From assembly GCA_047602475.1 (NCBI GenBank), contig JASGHE010000004.1, forward strand, positions 215,471-279,470: a DNA stretch of 64,000 bases, given 5' to 3'. The stretch is from JAEUIE01 sp047602475. GTDB lineage: Bacteria > Planctomycetota > Planctomycetia > Gemmatales > HRBIN36. The translations under genes and the position numbers were made by a program. Below the pieces are notes generated by a model, which saw nothing but the letters and a program-made list of their open reading frames with translations, did not search any database and was not told where the DNA came from. This document shows positions 55,111-63,106 of the stretch, piece after piece; the stretch's first letter is position 1, and every line of letters starts with the position of its first letter.

Positions 55111-57405
55111 CCCTACTCTACGCAACCCAAGGACTACCTTCAACTTTCATCGCAAGAGCTTTCACGCTCGAAGCTTCGGGCATTCTGGTTGGTTGTAGTT
55201 CTTTCAGGTTGTTTGGATCCTCTTCGGCTGAGTCTCAGCACACTTTCAGCACACATTCCTACAACACCGGTTAAAGACAAGATCGAGCATGAGGAACCTG
55301 GTGATCGTGAAGTTGCTGCTAGTTATGCCCGATACAGCTCTGACAATCAAGACCCTACCAGCTTGCCCCAACAACACGATAAGAATCGACAGGCTGGTGC
55401 CAACAACGGTCACCATATTCCAAAAACATTGGAATTTAACGACGAAGCAGTATCTGGAACGAAACTGCGCCGCACGGGGCTGGATGCCTTGGTCGCTGGT
55501 GCCAAAGAAGGTAAGTATCGAGTCATCTACTTTTGGAACATTTCGCGTCTGGCTCGCGAGGTGGCGATCTCAATACCACTATTGAAAGAGCTGGTCAAAG
55601 TTTATGGCATTCGCATTATCTGCGTTTCTGAAGCAATCGATAGTCAGCAGCCTTCCTGGGAACTGAATGCTATCTTCAATTCCTACATGGCCCAGGAGTA
55701 TCTCAACAGGCTGCGTGAGGATGTCAAACGTGGAACTCGCTACGCTCTAGAAAAAGGCTATAGCGTAGGCGACCTCTGTTTTGGCTATGTATCAGAACCA
55801 ATACCAGACACACACGGTGCTGGTAAAAATCGTAAACAGAAACCAAGAAAACGTAGGATGGTTGATCCTTCAACAGCCGAGTGGGTTGTCAAGATTTTCC
55901 ATTGGTATACCGTCGAGCTGCGATCCATCAATTGGATTCGCAATGAACTGAATCGGAAGGGAGCCCCCAAAGACTCTCGGTCCTCCAGCCGAAAAGGCTG
56001 GTTAAACACCTGCGTACGCAATCTCTTGGCCAATCTGAAGTATGTCGGGGTTTGGCGTTACGGCCTAACCAAGGTGATCATCAATCCGCTGAACGGGGTG
56101 AAAACTCAGGTTCAGCGTAAAGAGAGTGATCCGGAAGTTGTCACCCTGCACTTTCCAGAACTCCGGATCATTGACGATGAGACTTTCGGCAAAGCGCAAG
56201 CCCGCCTTCGAGAGAATGAGGAGAAGGTCAAGAACTATCGTTATAAGAACGGGAGGTTCAAGGGCTCTTCGCATGATTTGCAGGCACCCCGGCATCTGCT
56301 GCAGGGGCTTATGCGATGCAAGAATTGCGGGTGCACCTTGCAGATGAATGGGCTGCGTGGAAAGTACCTTCAGTGCAGCGGCTATCCCCGCAACGAATGC
56401 CCCATAAAAACCTCGCTCTTCCGCAGCTATGCCGAGAAAGCACTGCTGGAACTCATCAGCCGGAGAATTCTAGAAGATGTACCCCTTCGAAAGATGCTCC
56501 TGGAGGCAGTGAGAGCAGCGTGGCTGCAGTCAAAAGCCTCCAATCCGATGGAACGAGAATCACTGGAAAAACAAAAACGTGATATCCAGCGGAAGATCAA
56601 CCATCTGGTCGATCAAGTGGAATCAGGAGGAAGCCACGAGGAGATCGTCTCCAGGCTAAACAGCAGGCGTCGAGAACTCATGGATCTTGACCGCAAGCTA
56701 GAAGGTCTGGATCAGACTCCGGAAGGGCTGCAGAATGAACCCTCTGAGGACTGGGTGATCCAGAAACTTCGAAAGTTGCATCTACTTTTGCAGGCCGAGC
56801 CGGCATTGGCTGGGGTAGCTTTGCGGAAGCTGATTGGAACTATTGAAGTTCATGAGGAAGACTTCCCCGGGCTTAAGCGTAAGCGACTCGTGGGTACTTT
56901 CTCACTTTCTCCAGCGCAGATAGCTTCAAGCGTTCTAGGGATGCAGCTACCCATGGATCAACCTGTGGAGCGGGTCGTCTTGTCGTTTGCGCCGATGCCG
57001 GAATGGGCAGAGCGTGCCAACGAGGTAAAGAAGCTCTACGACGAGAACCATTCTGCGGTCACCATCGCTGCCCAGCTTGGCCTCAAGTTTGGTGCGATTG
57101 CCAAGGCACTACGATGGTGGTTCACCCAGCGCGATATGCCAGTTCCCTCGGGTTCTGAAAAAAGGGATCGGATCATGCGGCCTACCCCTATTCAGGATGC
57201 GGTCATGGAGAAGGTCATCCGGCTCTGGAAGGAACACTGGCCCATTCATCTTATCGCCAAGGAAGTCGGTTGCTCACGCAACTCGGTAACCGTGATGATC
57301 AAGAAATGGCATCACGATAATGGGCTACCTTGGCTGAACGGTCAAGCACGTCGCAAGCAAATACGGGAGGAGCGTGATCGGAAGAAGGATCAAGACGCTG
57401 CCTAA
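55084..57405 (+). CDS. Large serine recombinase
   Basis: A phage or element integrase of the resolvase/invertase superfamily. The catalytic Ser is in VAASYARYSSDNQ (residue 85 of the longest frame); the resolvase domain continues to about 210 (WNISRLAREVAISIPLLKEL, QEYLNRLREDVKRGTRYALE). A recombinase domain follows, then a zinc ribbon (CKNCGCTLQMNG with CSGYPRNEC), a coiled coil near 480-540, and two C-terminal helix-turn-helix segments (SAVTIAAQLGLKFGAIAKAL, HLIAKEVGCSRNSVTVMIKK) that are additions to the usual layout. The true start is uncertain; the first 60-70 residues of the long frame run through repeat sequence. Clearly less GC-rich than the chromosome upstream. Confidence 0.88.
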   Translation: MAGVSCIIHPYSTQPKDYLQLSSQELSRSKLRAFWLVVVLSGCLDPLRLSLSTLSAHIPTTPVKDKIEHEEPGDREVAASYARYSSDNQDPTSLPQQHDKNRQAGANNGHHIPKTLEFNDEAVSGTKLRRTGLDALVAGAKEGKYRVIYFWNISRLAREVAISIPLLKELVKVYGIRIICVSEAIDSQQPSWELNAIFNSYMAQEYLNRLREDVKRGTRYALEKGYSVGDLCFGYVSEPIPDTHGAGKNRKQKPRKRRMVDPSTAEWVVKIFHWYTVELRSINWIRNELNRKGAPKDSRSSSRKGWLNTCVRNLLANLKYVGVWRYGLTKVIINPLNGVKTQVQRKESDPEVVTLHFPELRIIDDETFGKAQARLRENEEKVKNYRYKNGRFKGSSHDLQAPRHLLQGLMRCKNCGCTLQMNGLRGKYLQCSGYPRNECPIKTSLFRSYAEKALLELISRRILEDVPLRKMLLEAVRAAWLQSKASNPMERESLEKQKRDIQRKINHLVDQVESGGSHEEIVSRLNSRRRELMDLDRKLEGLDQTPEGLQNEPSEDWVIQKLRKLHLLLQAEPALAGVALRKLIGTIEVHEEDFPGLKRKRLVGTFSLSPAQIASSVLGMQLPMDQPVERVVLSFAPMPEWAERANEVKKLYDENHSAVTIAAQLGLKFGAIAKALRWWFTQRDMPVPSGSEKRDRIMRPTPIQDAVMEKVIRLWKEHWPIHLIAKEVGCSRNSVTVMIKKWHHDNGLPWLNGQARRKQIREERDRKKDQDAA

Positions 57406-57427
57406 CCGGTATTCGATCAACTTTTAC

Positions 57428-57455
57428 TCGGCAGGCGAGATGCCTGCCGATTTTT
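57428..57455 (+). terminator. Rho-independent terminator of the recombinase gene
   Basis: tcggcaggc-gagat-gcctgccga followed by TTTTT, 23 bases after the recombinase stop. Between here and the intron start (57640) I see no gene. Confidence 0.92.
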
Positions 57456-58257
57456 ATTAATACCAACGATTCTCAGACCAATTCGTTAAATGCTCTCATT
57501 GAGTACCAGTTCGTGATACTTCGTGATTCAGTTCAGCGTTCAATCGAGCATCCGAAAATAGTCAACCCTATTACGATCATGTTTTGAGTCGTCACCTCGG
57601 CCTACTAAAGCAGAGGCAAATCCGCGTCATAAGAGATGCGTGCGACTAGGTAGCTATTAAACCTTACTTGCAAGGAGGTAGCTCACGAAGCTGATGGAAC
57701 TATTATCGCAAGCAGGTTTCCTGCGAGCGAGCCTTTTGTTGCCAAAGTGTCTGACACGCGGCCTGCCGCAAGGTAGGAAGCCCGCGATAAAATCGGTTCA
57801 GCAACGAACAGCACGTTGCTTTCGAGGTCGGAAGGCAAAGCGGATTAGCGAAAGCGAACTGCATGGGATCGTCAATTATAACTCCGAAACGCTGTCGATA
57901 CGGAGGAGCCTTCGGGCTCGCGGGTGGTGGGGCCGACGCAAAAGGCTGTCCACGGCAAACGAGAACCCCGCCGGTCTTACGAGCAGAATCCGTCTTGGCC
58001 AGATATAGAACCATCGGAACTAGGACATGTCGTTCGTCGCTCGGTGCCGAGAGATCGATACCGAGGTGCCAACCTGCCCGACTTTCAAGGAGGGCAGACC
58101 GGTGTGTGACGGGCGATAAAGGATAGTGGACCAAGCCAAGGCCCAGGGTAATGCCTGGGATACGGGGGTAGTTCCCGGCCATCGCAGATGGAGCTAAATT
58201 CCACGATTGCTAAGGAAGTGAAGGTAACATGATGCAACGAAGTCACGAGGGAAAGGC

Positions 58258-60225
58258 GTGTTGACTATGGCTCATACCATAGACACAAATCGACCTCAGG
58301 TTAATCTCGCCTGGGACCAGGTCAACTGGAACCAGATCGAGAAAACCGTTCAACGTTTGCAACATCGCATCTTCATGGCCAAAGTTCGAGGGGATGTCGA
58401 AGCGATGCAATCGCTGCAACGTCTCTTAATTTCATCTCGGGCCGCAAAGCTGTTGGCTGTCCGCAAGGTCAGTCAGGAGAATAGTGGCCGCAATACTCCG
58501 GGTATCGATGGAGTCGCAAGCATCTCCAACGCCGCTCGTGAGAAGTTGGTGCAGGATGATCTGAGCCTCAGGGATTATGTGCCTTCGCCGGTGCGTCGGG
58601 TGTTCATCCCGAAAGCCAACGGCAAGGTACGACCCTTGGGCATCCCGACCTTGAGAGACAGGGCTATGCAATGCCTTGTGAAATGCGCCTTGGAACCTGA
58701 ATGGGAAGCGGTTTTCGAACCGAACTCATTTGGATTCCGTCCAGGGCGTTCTGTTCACGATGCTGCCGTTGCGGTCAAACATGGCTTAGGGGCTGAAGGT
58801 GCCGGTCGAACGAACCAGAAGGCTAGATGCCAATGGGTTCTGGACGCTGACATCAAGAGCTTCTTTGACGAGATTGACCATGAAGCGATCCTTTCGAGGA
58901 CGCCTGTTTTTCGTCGCGTGATCGAAGGTTGGCTCAAAGCAGGGGTTTTCGAAGGGGAAGTGTTCAACCCGACGAACATGGGAACTCCGCAAGGCGGAGT
59001 CATTTCGCCCTTGTTGGCTAACATCGCTCTGCATGGTTTGGAAGACCTGTTCCACGAATGGTCGCTGGTGGGCAGGAGCAAGTATCTGTGTGAAACGGTA
59101 GAAACATTCTCCGAACCGCCGAAAGGCTATCGGAAGTGCAAGCTGGCGAGCGCAGTGACCAGTCTCCAAAGCCCATCCAAGCCCAGGAAAACATCTCGTA
59201 TCGAACCACCGAAGATTTACGGGCCGTATCCCGATGGGAGCTGGCGAACCTTGCGACTGGTCATGAATGACAAGAAAGCAAGAACTAAGGCAGCTCTCCG
59301 AAAGGATACCAAGCTCCGCGATCTGCGGTTGATTCGTTACGCTGATGACTTCGTGGTACTGGCCCGTTCGAGACGGCAACTCGAAACGGTCGTCCTCCCC
59401 AAGCTGCGAGAGTTTCTGGCAACAAGGGGACTTCGCCTGAGCAAAGAGAAAACAAGGATAGTACGTGATACGGACGGTCTTGACTTCGTTGGCCGAACCT
59501 TCAAGCGGCTGACTCCAACGAAGTTCCTGGTGCGACCGCGTCGTCAATCGATACGGAAGCACCAGGATACGTTGTCTCAGTTGTTTCGCAATCATGTCCT
59601 CCCTGTCGGTGTGCAAATCCAGAAGGCCAATGCGATTATTCGCGGCTTCTGCAATCACTATCGCACCGATCATTCATCCAAAGTGTTCAGCGGGTTGTCC
59701 TACTGGACACTGCGAATGTTCTGTAAATGGGTAGGACGGCGGAATAGCAAAATGACAGCGAGCAAAGCTTATCGCCGACTCACGATGGTGAACGGAGGGA
59801 GATACACCAGGCCTACGGCGTACACACCGTTAGGCAAATTAATCTCACTCCAGTCCCATGCACGGTTCTACAAGCTCCGCTTTCAACAGGTCAAGGGCAC
59901 GAACAGCCCCTTCGATCCGCGATTGCAAGAGTACTGGGAAAACCGACGGACAACTGCCTTGCTTCGAAGAGCTTATGCAGATCTGCAGCCATATCGAGTG
60001 CGTCAACTCAATCGGCAGAAGTATCGATGTGCCATTACTGGGTTGCCGATTGAGGAGATGAATGACGTTGTTCTTCAGCGGATTGTTCCACAACAAAATG
60101 CTGAGAATGATGCCAGAAATGTCTACTGCTTGGTACTGAAGTGGGCACAGAGCTTACTACTGAACCAGCTCAAGATCGAACAGAGAATGGCCTCGCTGAA
60201 AGATGTGCCTTTCAGTGGTCTCTGA
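58258..60225 (+). CDS. ltrA: Group II intron reverse transcriptase/maturase
   Basis: 655 residues. The reverse transcriptase blocks are VRRVFIPKANGKVRPLGIPT, EPNSFGFRPGRSVHDAA, LDADIKSFFDEIDHEAI, MGTPQGGVISPLLANIALHG and the active site RYADDFVVLARS (YADD 361-364). The maturase region follows (RQSIRKHQDTLSQLFRNHVL, CNHYRTDHSSKVFSGLSYWT). The segment between LHGLEDLF and YADD is about 90 residues, longer than the usual roughly 30. The C-terminal HNH region is degenerate: CAITGLPIEEMNDVVLQRIV has QRI where the catalytic His pair is expected, and the second Cys-His element (YCLVLKWAQ) lacks its His. A GTG start with agggaaagg upstream. Confidence 0.9.
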   Translation: MLTMAHTIDTNRPQVNLAWDQVNWNQIEKTVQRLQHRIFMAKVRGDVEAMQSLQRLLISSRAAKLLAVRKVSQENSGRNTPGIDGVASISNAAREKLVQDDLSLRDYVPSPVRRVFIPKANGKVRPLGIPTLRDRAMQCLVKCALEPEWEAVFEPNSFGFRPGRSVHDAAVAVKHGLGAEGAGRTNQKARCQWVLDADIKSFFDEIDHEAILSRTPVFRRVIEGWLKAGVFEGEVFNPTNMGTPQGGVISPLLANIALHGLEDLFHEWSLVGRSKYLCETVETFSEPPKGYRKCKLASAVTSLQSPSKPRKTSRIEPPKIYGPYPDGSWRTLRLVMNDKKARTKAALRKDTKLRDLRLIRYADDFVVLARSRRQLETVVLPKLREFLATRGLRLSKEKTRIVRDTDGLDFVGRTFKRLTPTKFLVRPRRQSIRKHQDTLSQLFRNHVLPVGVQIQKANAIIRGFCNHYRTDHSSKVFSGLSYWTLRMFCKWVGRRNSKMTASKAYRRLTMVNGGRYTRPTAYTPLGKLISLQSHARFYKLRFQQVKGTNSPFDPRLQEYWENRRTTALLRRAYADLQPYRVRQLNRQKYRCAITGLPIEEMNDVVLQRIVPQQNAENDARNVYCLVLKWAQSLLLNQLKIEQRMASLKDVPFSGL

Positions 60226-60229
60226 AGTC

Positions 60230-60263
60230 GAGCCGTATGCGTCGAGAGGCGCACGTACGGTTC
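60230..60263 (+). ncRNA. Group II intron domain V
   Basis: 34 bases: gagccgtatgcgtc, GAGA loop (GNRA), ggcgcacgtacggttc. The helix pairs end to end with the characteristic two-base bulge, and the catalytic AGC triad lies at positions 2-4. It follows the reverse transcriptase stop by 4 bases. Confidence 0.93.
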
Positions 60264-60383
60264 CTAGGGGGGTGCCCACCGCGAGGTGGGTCCCTACCTA
60301 CCTGGCGGGTATTAGCCCTTGCAGCGTGTCTCTTAATCTTTCACCACTACGGTGGAAAAGTTCCTCTTTTGTAAGGAGTAAGC

Positions 60384-60602
60384 ATGAAGATCCTTCTGAT
60401 TAATAACGACGGCGGCGGCTTTGCCGATCACGTTGAAGTCAGCGATGGCATCTCGGTCTCGGAGTTGTTCAAGAAGCAACTCCCTGATCGTCGTGCTCAG
60501 GATTACTTAATCCGTGTAAACCGGCAGCCTGCGTGTGCGGACCAAGTGTTACAGCCTGACGATCGCGTCAGCATCACGCCCACCAAAATCCAAGGAGCCT
60601 AA
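60384..60602 (+). CDS. Ubiquitin-like beta-grasp protein (ThiS/MoaD-like)
   Basis: 72 residues with a beta-grasp pattern: a first hairpin (MKILLINNDGGGFADHVEVS), a helix (ISVSELFKKQLPDRRAQ) and the last strands YLIRVNRQPACADQVLQPDD and RVSITPTKIQGA. It resembles ThiS, MoaD and small Ubls in size and in the D-x-V-x-I/V-x-P end block. The C-terminus is Gly-Ala rather than Gly-Gly; residue 71 is Gly. As the first gene of a cassette with E2-, JAB- and E1-like genes, it is the likely modifier. aaggag lies 9 bases before the ATG. It follows the intron by 82 bases and probably shares a promoter there. Confidence 0.8.
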   Translation: MKILLINNDGGGFADHVEVSDGISVSELFKKQLPDRRAQDYLIRVNRQPACADQVLQPDDRVSITPTKIQGA

Positions 60603-60672
60603 CACTCGTATCGCTCCTACCACACCTCGGCATCAGTGATGCCGGGGTTCTTCAATTTCAGGAGTCTAAACC

Positions 60673-61723
60673 ATGACGATTCGCGAGCGAATCGGGTTGG
60701 CAGCATGGCTCCGGCAACTCTGGCAGCGTCGCTCGAATCCCACCCCCGCTTATCATTGGGAATTGCTCAGATCGCGTTGGCAGTCAGTGATGACTGCTGC
60801 CCAGAAGCATCGTCTTGCTGAAGAACATAAGTTGCGACTCTGCATGCCCATGCTTCGGCATGATCTGCTTTCGGCTTTGGGCAATCTATCGGCGCAGATT
60901 GGAGTAGTGATCAGTTGCTATGACGAAGTCGAGCAGGAGGAACTGTCGCCTCGACACTGGTACGAGGAAGTCGTGCAACTGGAGGACGAGTTCGTCTCGA
61001 TCTCATTTGATCCTCAAAAAGACAAACTTCGTGTGGAGACCCCAGTCATAACTCTAGGCGAGATATGCCTGGGGGCCTTTGCGATTGAGTTGGTCAAGCG
61101 GGAGCAACTGTTATCGATTGAGTGCCTCCATTTCATTGCCCTGGATTCCCGAACCGGCCAGCACTGATTCAAGCGTGACTCATCCTCATGTCAAAGATCA
61201 GGAGTTATGTGCCGGCGACGCCAAGGTGCCCATCCGGACAGCGTTGGAATCGGGACGTATCGCCGATGCTTTCTTGCTCATGCTCTCCGTGCTCCAACAT
61301 TACAACGGTAGTTCGGCCTTTGTAAAGCTGGAGGCCTGGGGTGGAATCACTTGCAGCAGTTGCTCACGTTCGGTGAGTACCGATGACAGTTATCACTGCC
61401 ATTACTGTCAAGCGACGCTCTGTGATGAGTGCAGCACATCTTGCACTTCTTGCTCAGATACGCTGTGCCTGACCTGTGTGCAAGGGTGTGCCGTATGCAA
61501 AGCCGACTGCTGCCACTCCTGTCTGGAAACCTCTGACGCCAGCGGTATTTCACTGTGCCGTGATTGTCGAGTGAGTTGTGCCCACTGCGATAAGGTGCTG
61601 AGCACCAGCGAGATCAACGAGGATGATCTCTGTCAAGGATGTGCCGACTCAGAATCGGACGATTCAGAATCAGAAACAAATGAACTAGAGGAGAACCAAC
61701 CTAAGGAGATGATTACACCATGA
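60673..61723 (+). CDS. E2-like domain fused to a Cys-rich RING-like array, frame broken once
   Basis: Two overlapping frames join at 61146-61147 if one T of a TT is dropped, giving about 349 residues without interruption (IALD then PEPASTDSSVTHPHV). Residues 100-190 look like a ubiquitin-conjugating fold: beta strands FVSISFDPQKDKLRVETPV and ICLGAFAIELV, then THPHVKDQELCAGD, which parallels the eukaryotic HPN...G.iCLD region, with Cys179 as candidate catalytic Cys, and the helix LLMLSVLQHY. Residues 210-335 carry about ten CxxC pairs (CSSC, CHYC, CDEC, CTSC, CLTC, CAVC, CHSC, CRDC, CAHC, CQGC) in a RING/treble-clef-like array that could serve as a built-in E3. An acidic tail follows. The stop overlaps the JAB start. 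Confidence 0.75.
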
Positions 61724-62364
61724 ATGAGTATTCCCAGGCGGGACGCAAGCTCCGCTGCTCGCCACTGGCGTGGCTCAAATGGCAGTATCTCTGCCATGCG
61801 GGGCCAACGGAAGTGGCGAGTTTCGGAGTATCGTCCCCCTTCGATCCCTTGTACCTGGAAGATGTCCTGGTCATTGACCAACGGGCTACGCCTTCCACGG
61901 TGAGCTTCGAGGATGCCGCCGTGGCCGACCTCTTTGACCGCATGGCCGACCTGAAGATCCCACCACATCGCTTCGCGAGAATCTGGCTTCATACGCATCC
62001 TGGGTCGTCACCGAGTCCCAGCACAGTGGATGAGGCTACTTTCAAACGTGTCTTCGGTGGTTGCGACTGGTCGGTCATGGCTATCCTGAGCCGGACCTCA
62101 GCTACCTATGCCCGCATCCAGTTTAGCGCGGGGCCTGGCGGATCTTTCGAGATTCCTATCGTGGTGGACTGGCAGAATTGGCCTCATACTACTTCGCTCG
62201 ATTCCGCTTTGGCCCAATGGCGTCAGGAATATGAGCACCATGTCAAACCAAGTACCCTCGACTTCTGGGACGTTCTCGATGACGAGCCGACTGAAGTCCT
62301 TTCGGATTCTATCCAACCTGACCTCTTAACCTGGGGAGACTTTCTTGACTACCGTTTCCGTTGA
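61720..62364 (+). CDS. JAB/MPN (JAMM) metallopeptidase, deubiquitinase-like
   Basis: 214 residues with a full JAMM zinc site: Glu31 (TEVASFGV), His91 and His93 in WLHTHPGSSPSPSTVDE, Ser101 and Asp104. Prokaryotic JAB enzymes of this group process Ubl C-termini or remove Ubls from targets. The C-terminal 50 residues (QWRQEYEHHVKPSTLDFWDV) form a helical, acidic extension of unknown use. It overlaps the E2-RING gene by 4 bases (ATGA) and the E1 gene by 20, so all are translated together. No signal peptide. Confidence 0.9.
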   Translation: MNEYSQAGRKLRCSPLAWLKWQYLCHAGPTEVASFGVSSPFDPLYLEDVLVIDQRATPSTVSFEDAAVADLFDRMADLKIPPHRFARIWLHTHPGSSPSPSTVDEATFKRVFGGCDWSVMAILSRTSATYARIQFSAGPGGSFEIPIVVDWQNWPHTTSLDSALAQWRQEYEHHVKPSTLDFWDVLDDEPTEVLSDSIQPDLLTWGDFLDYRFR

Positions 62365-63031
62365 TCTTAAACGCCGTAACCAGCGGCAGCGTGACCTGGT
62401 GCCGCCTGAACGCCTGGCGGGCTGCAATGCCATCGTGATCGGCACCGGTGCTATCGGACGTCAGGTCGCCCTGCAACTGGCTGCCATCGGTATCCATTGC
62501 ATGGCCTTGTACGATCCCGATCAAGTGAAGCTGGAGAACATCGCCCCGCAGGGATTCTGGGAATCGGATGTGGGGACCAACAAGGTAGCTGCCGTTGCCA
62601 AGCTGGCAAAACAGCAGTTTCCCAGGTTGGAGATTCACACCTTTCCTGAACGCTTCAAGAAGACCCATGTGTTGCGTTGGTCTACCTCAAGACCCATCGC
62701 GCTGTTCTGTTGTGTCGATACCATCGATGCCCGCAAGCTGATCTGGGAGGCGGTGAAGGACAAATGTCACTTCTTTGCCGATGGCCGCATGGCAGCCGAA
62801 GTCGTGAGAGTTCTGGCCAGCGATTCGCCTTCTGCCGATCAGCATTATCCGACCACGCTGTTTGCTTCCAAGGAAGCTTACGCCGGCGAATGCACGGCCA
62901 AATCGACGATCTACACCGCCAACATTGCGGCAGGATTGATGGTGTCGCAGTTCACCCGCTGGCTACGCCGCTTGCCCGTTGTCCGTGAACAAATCTTCAA
63001 TCTCTTGGCTCAGGAACACATGGCTTCTTGA
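62345..63031 (+). CDS. ThiF/E1-like Ubl-activating enzyme
   Basis: 228 residues with a Rossmann-type adenylation domain: NAIVIGTGAIGRQVALQL (GxGxxG at 33-38), Asp57/Asp59 in ALYDPDQVKLENIAP, Lys80 in DVGTNK, Asp125 in FCCVDTIDARK. Cys183 in the AGECTAKSTIYTAN segment is placed like the thioester-forming Cys of E1 enzymes that serve an E2. It would adenylate the Ubl C-terminus and pass it on. TTG start with ggggaga 8 bases upstream. At 228 residues it is a minimal E1 without a Ubl-fold or second catalytic domain. It closes the cassette before a terminator. Confidence 0.9.
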   Translation: MTTVSVDLKRRNQRQRDLVPPERLAGCNAIVIGTGAIGRQVALQLAAIGIHCMALYDPDQVKLENIAPQGFWESDVGTNKVAAVAKLAKQQFPRLEIHTFPERFKKTHVLRWSTSRPIALFCCVDTIDARKLIWEAVKDKCHFFADGRMAAEVVRVLASDSPSADQHYPTTLFASKEAYAGECTAKSTIYTANIAAGLMVSQFTRWLRRLPVVREQIFNLLAQEHMAS

Positions 63032-63055
63032 GCCGTAGGTGTCGTTTATCCATTG

Positions 63056-63084
63056 CGCCCAGGCATCTTGGCCTGGGCGTTTTT
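63056..63084 (+). terminator. Rho-independent terminator after the E1 gene
   Basis: cgcccaggc-atcttg-gcctgggcg then TTTTT. The stem of 9 pairs ends the Ubl cassette transcript 25 bases after the E1 stop. Confidence 0.9.
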
Positions 63085-63106
63085 CATTTACACCAAGGGG
63101 AATCTC

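Larger units (their letters stand above)
57640..60302 (+). mobile_element. Group II intron, complete
   Basis: The 5' end is GTGCGACT at 57640, matching the GUGYG consensus. About 600 bases of structured, non-coding RNA (domains I-III) precede the reverse transcriptase gene, which lies in domain IV. Domain V is at 60230-60263, and a domain VI stem (taggggggtgcccacc-gcga-ggtgggtccctaccta) at about 60267-60300 ends with CCTAC, so the 3' splice site is near 60301-60302. The intron separates the recombinase from the ubiquitin-like cassette. It does not sit directly after the terminator at 57428, so it is not a typical terminator-targeting class C intron. Confidence 0.88.

Noticed and set aside
55084..55260. 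First 60 residues of the recombinase frame as real coding sequence
   Set aside because: They read through a half repeat and contain no family sequence; the conserved domain begins near residue 75. The true start could not be fixed, so the long frame is kept with this warning.
57694..58182. Open frames on both strands between the intron 5' end and the reverse transcriptase
   Set aside because: This part is structured intron RNA (domains I-III); the frames have no motif, and compact RNA folding explains the sequence.
60673..61167. The 164-residue frame as a separate gene of unknown function
   Set aside because: It ends in mid-fold, and dropping one T extends it smoothly into the following frame with an E2-like motif.
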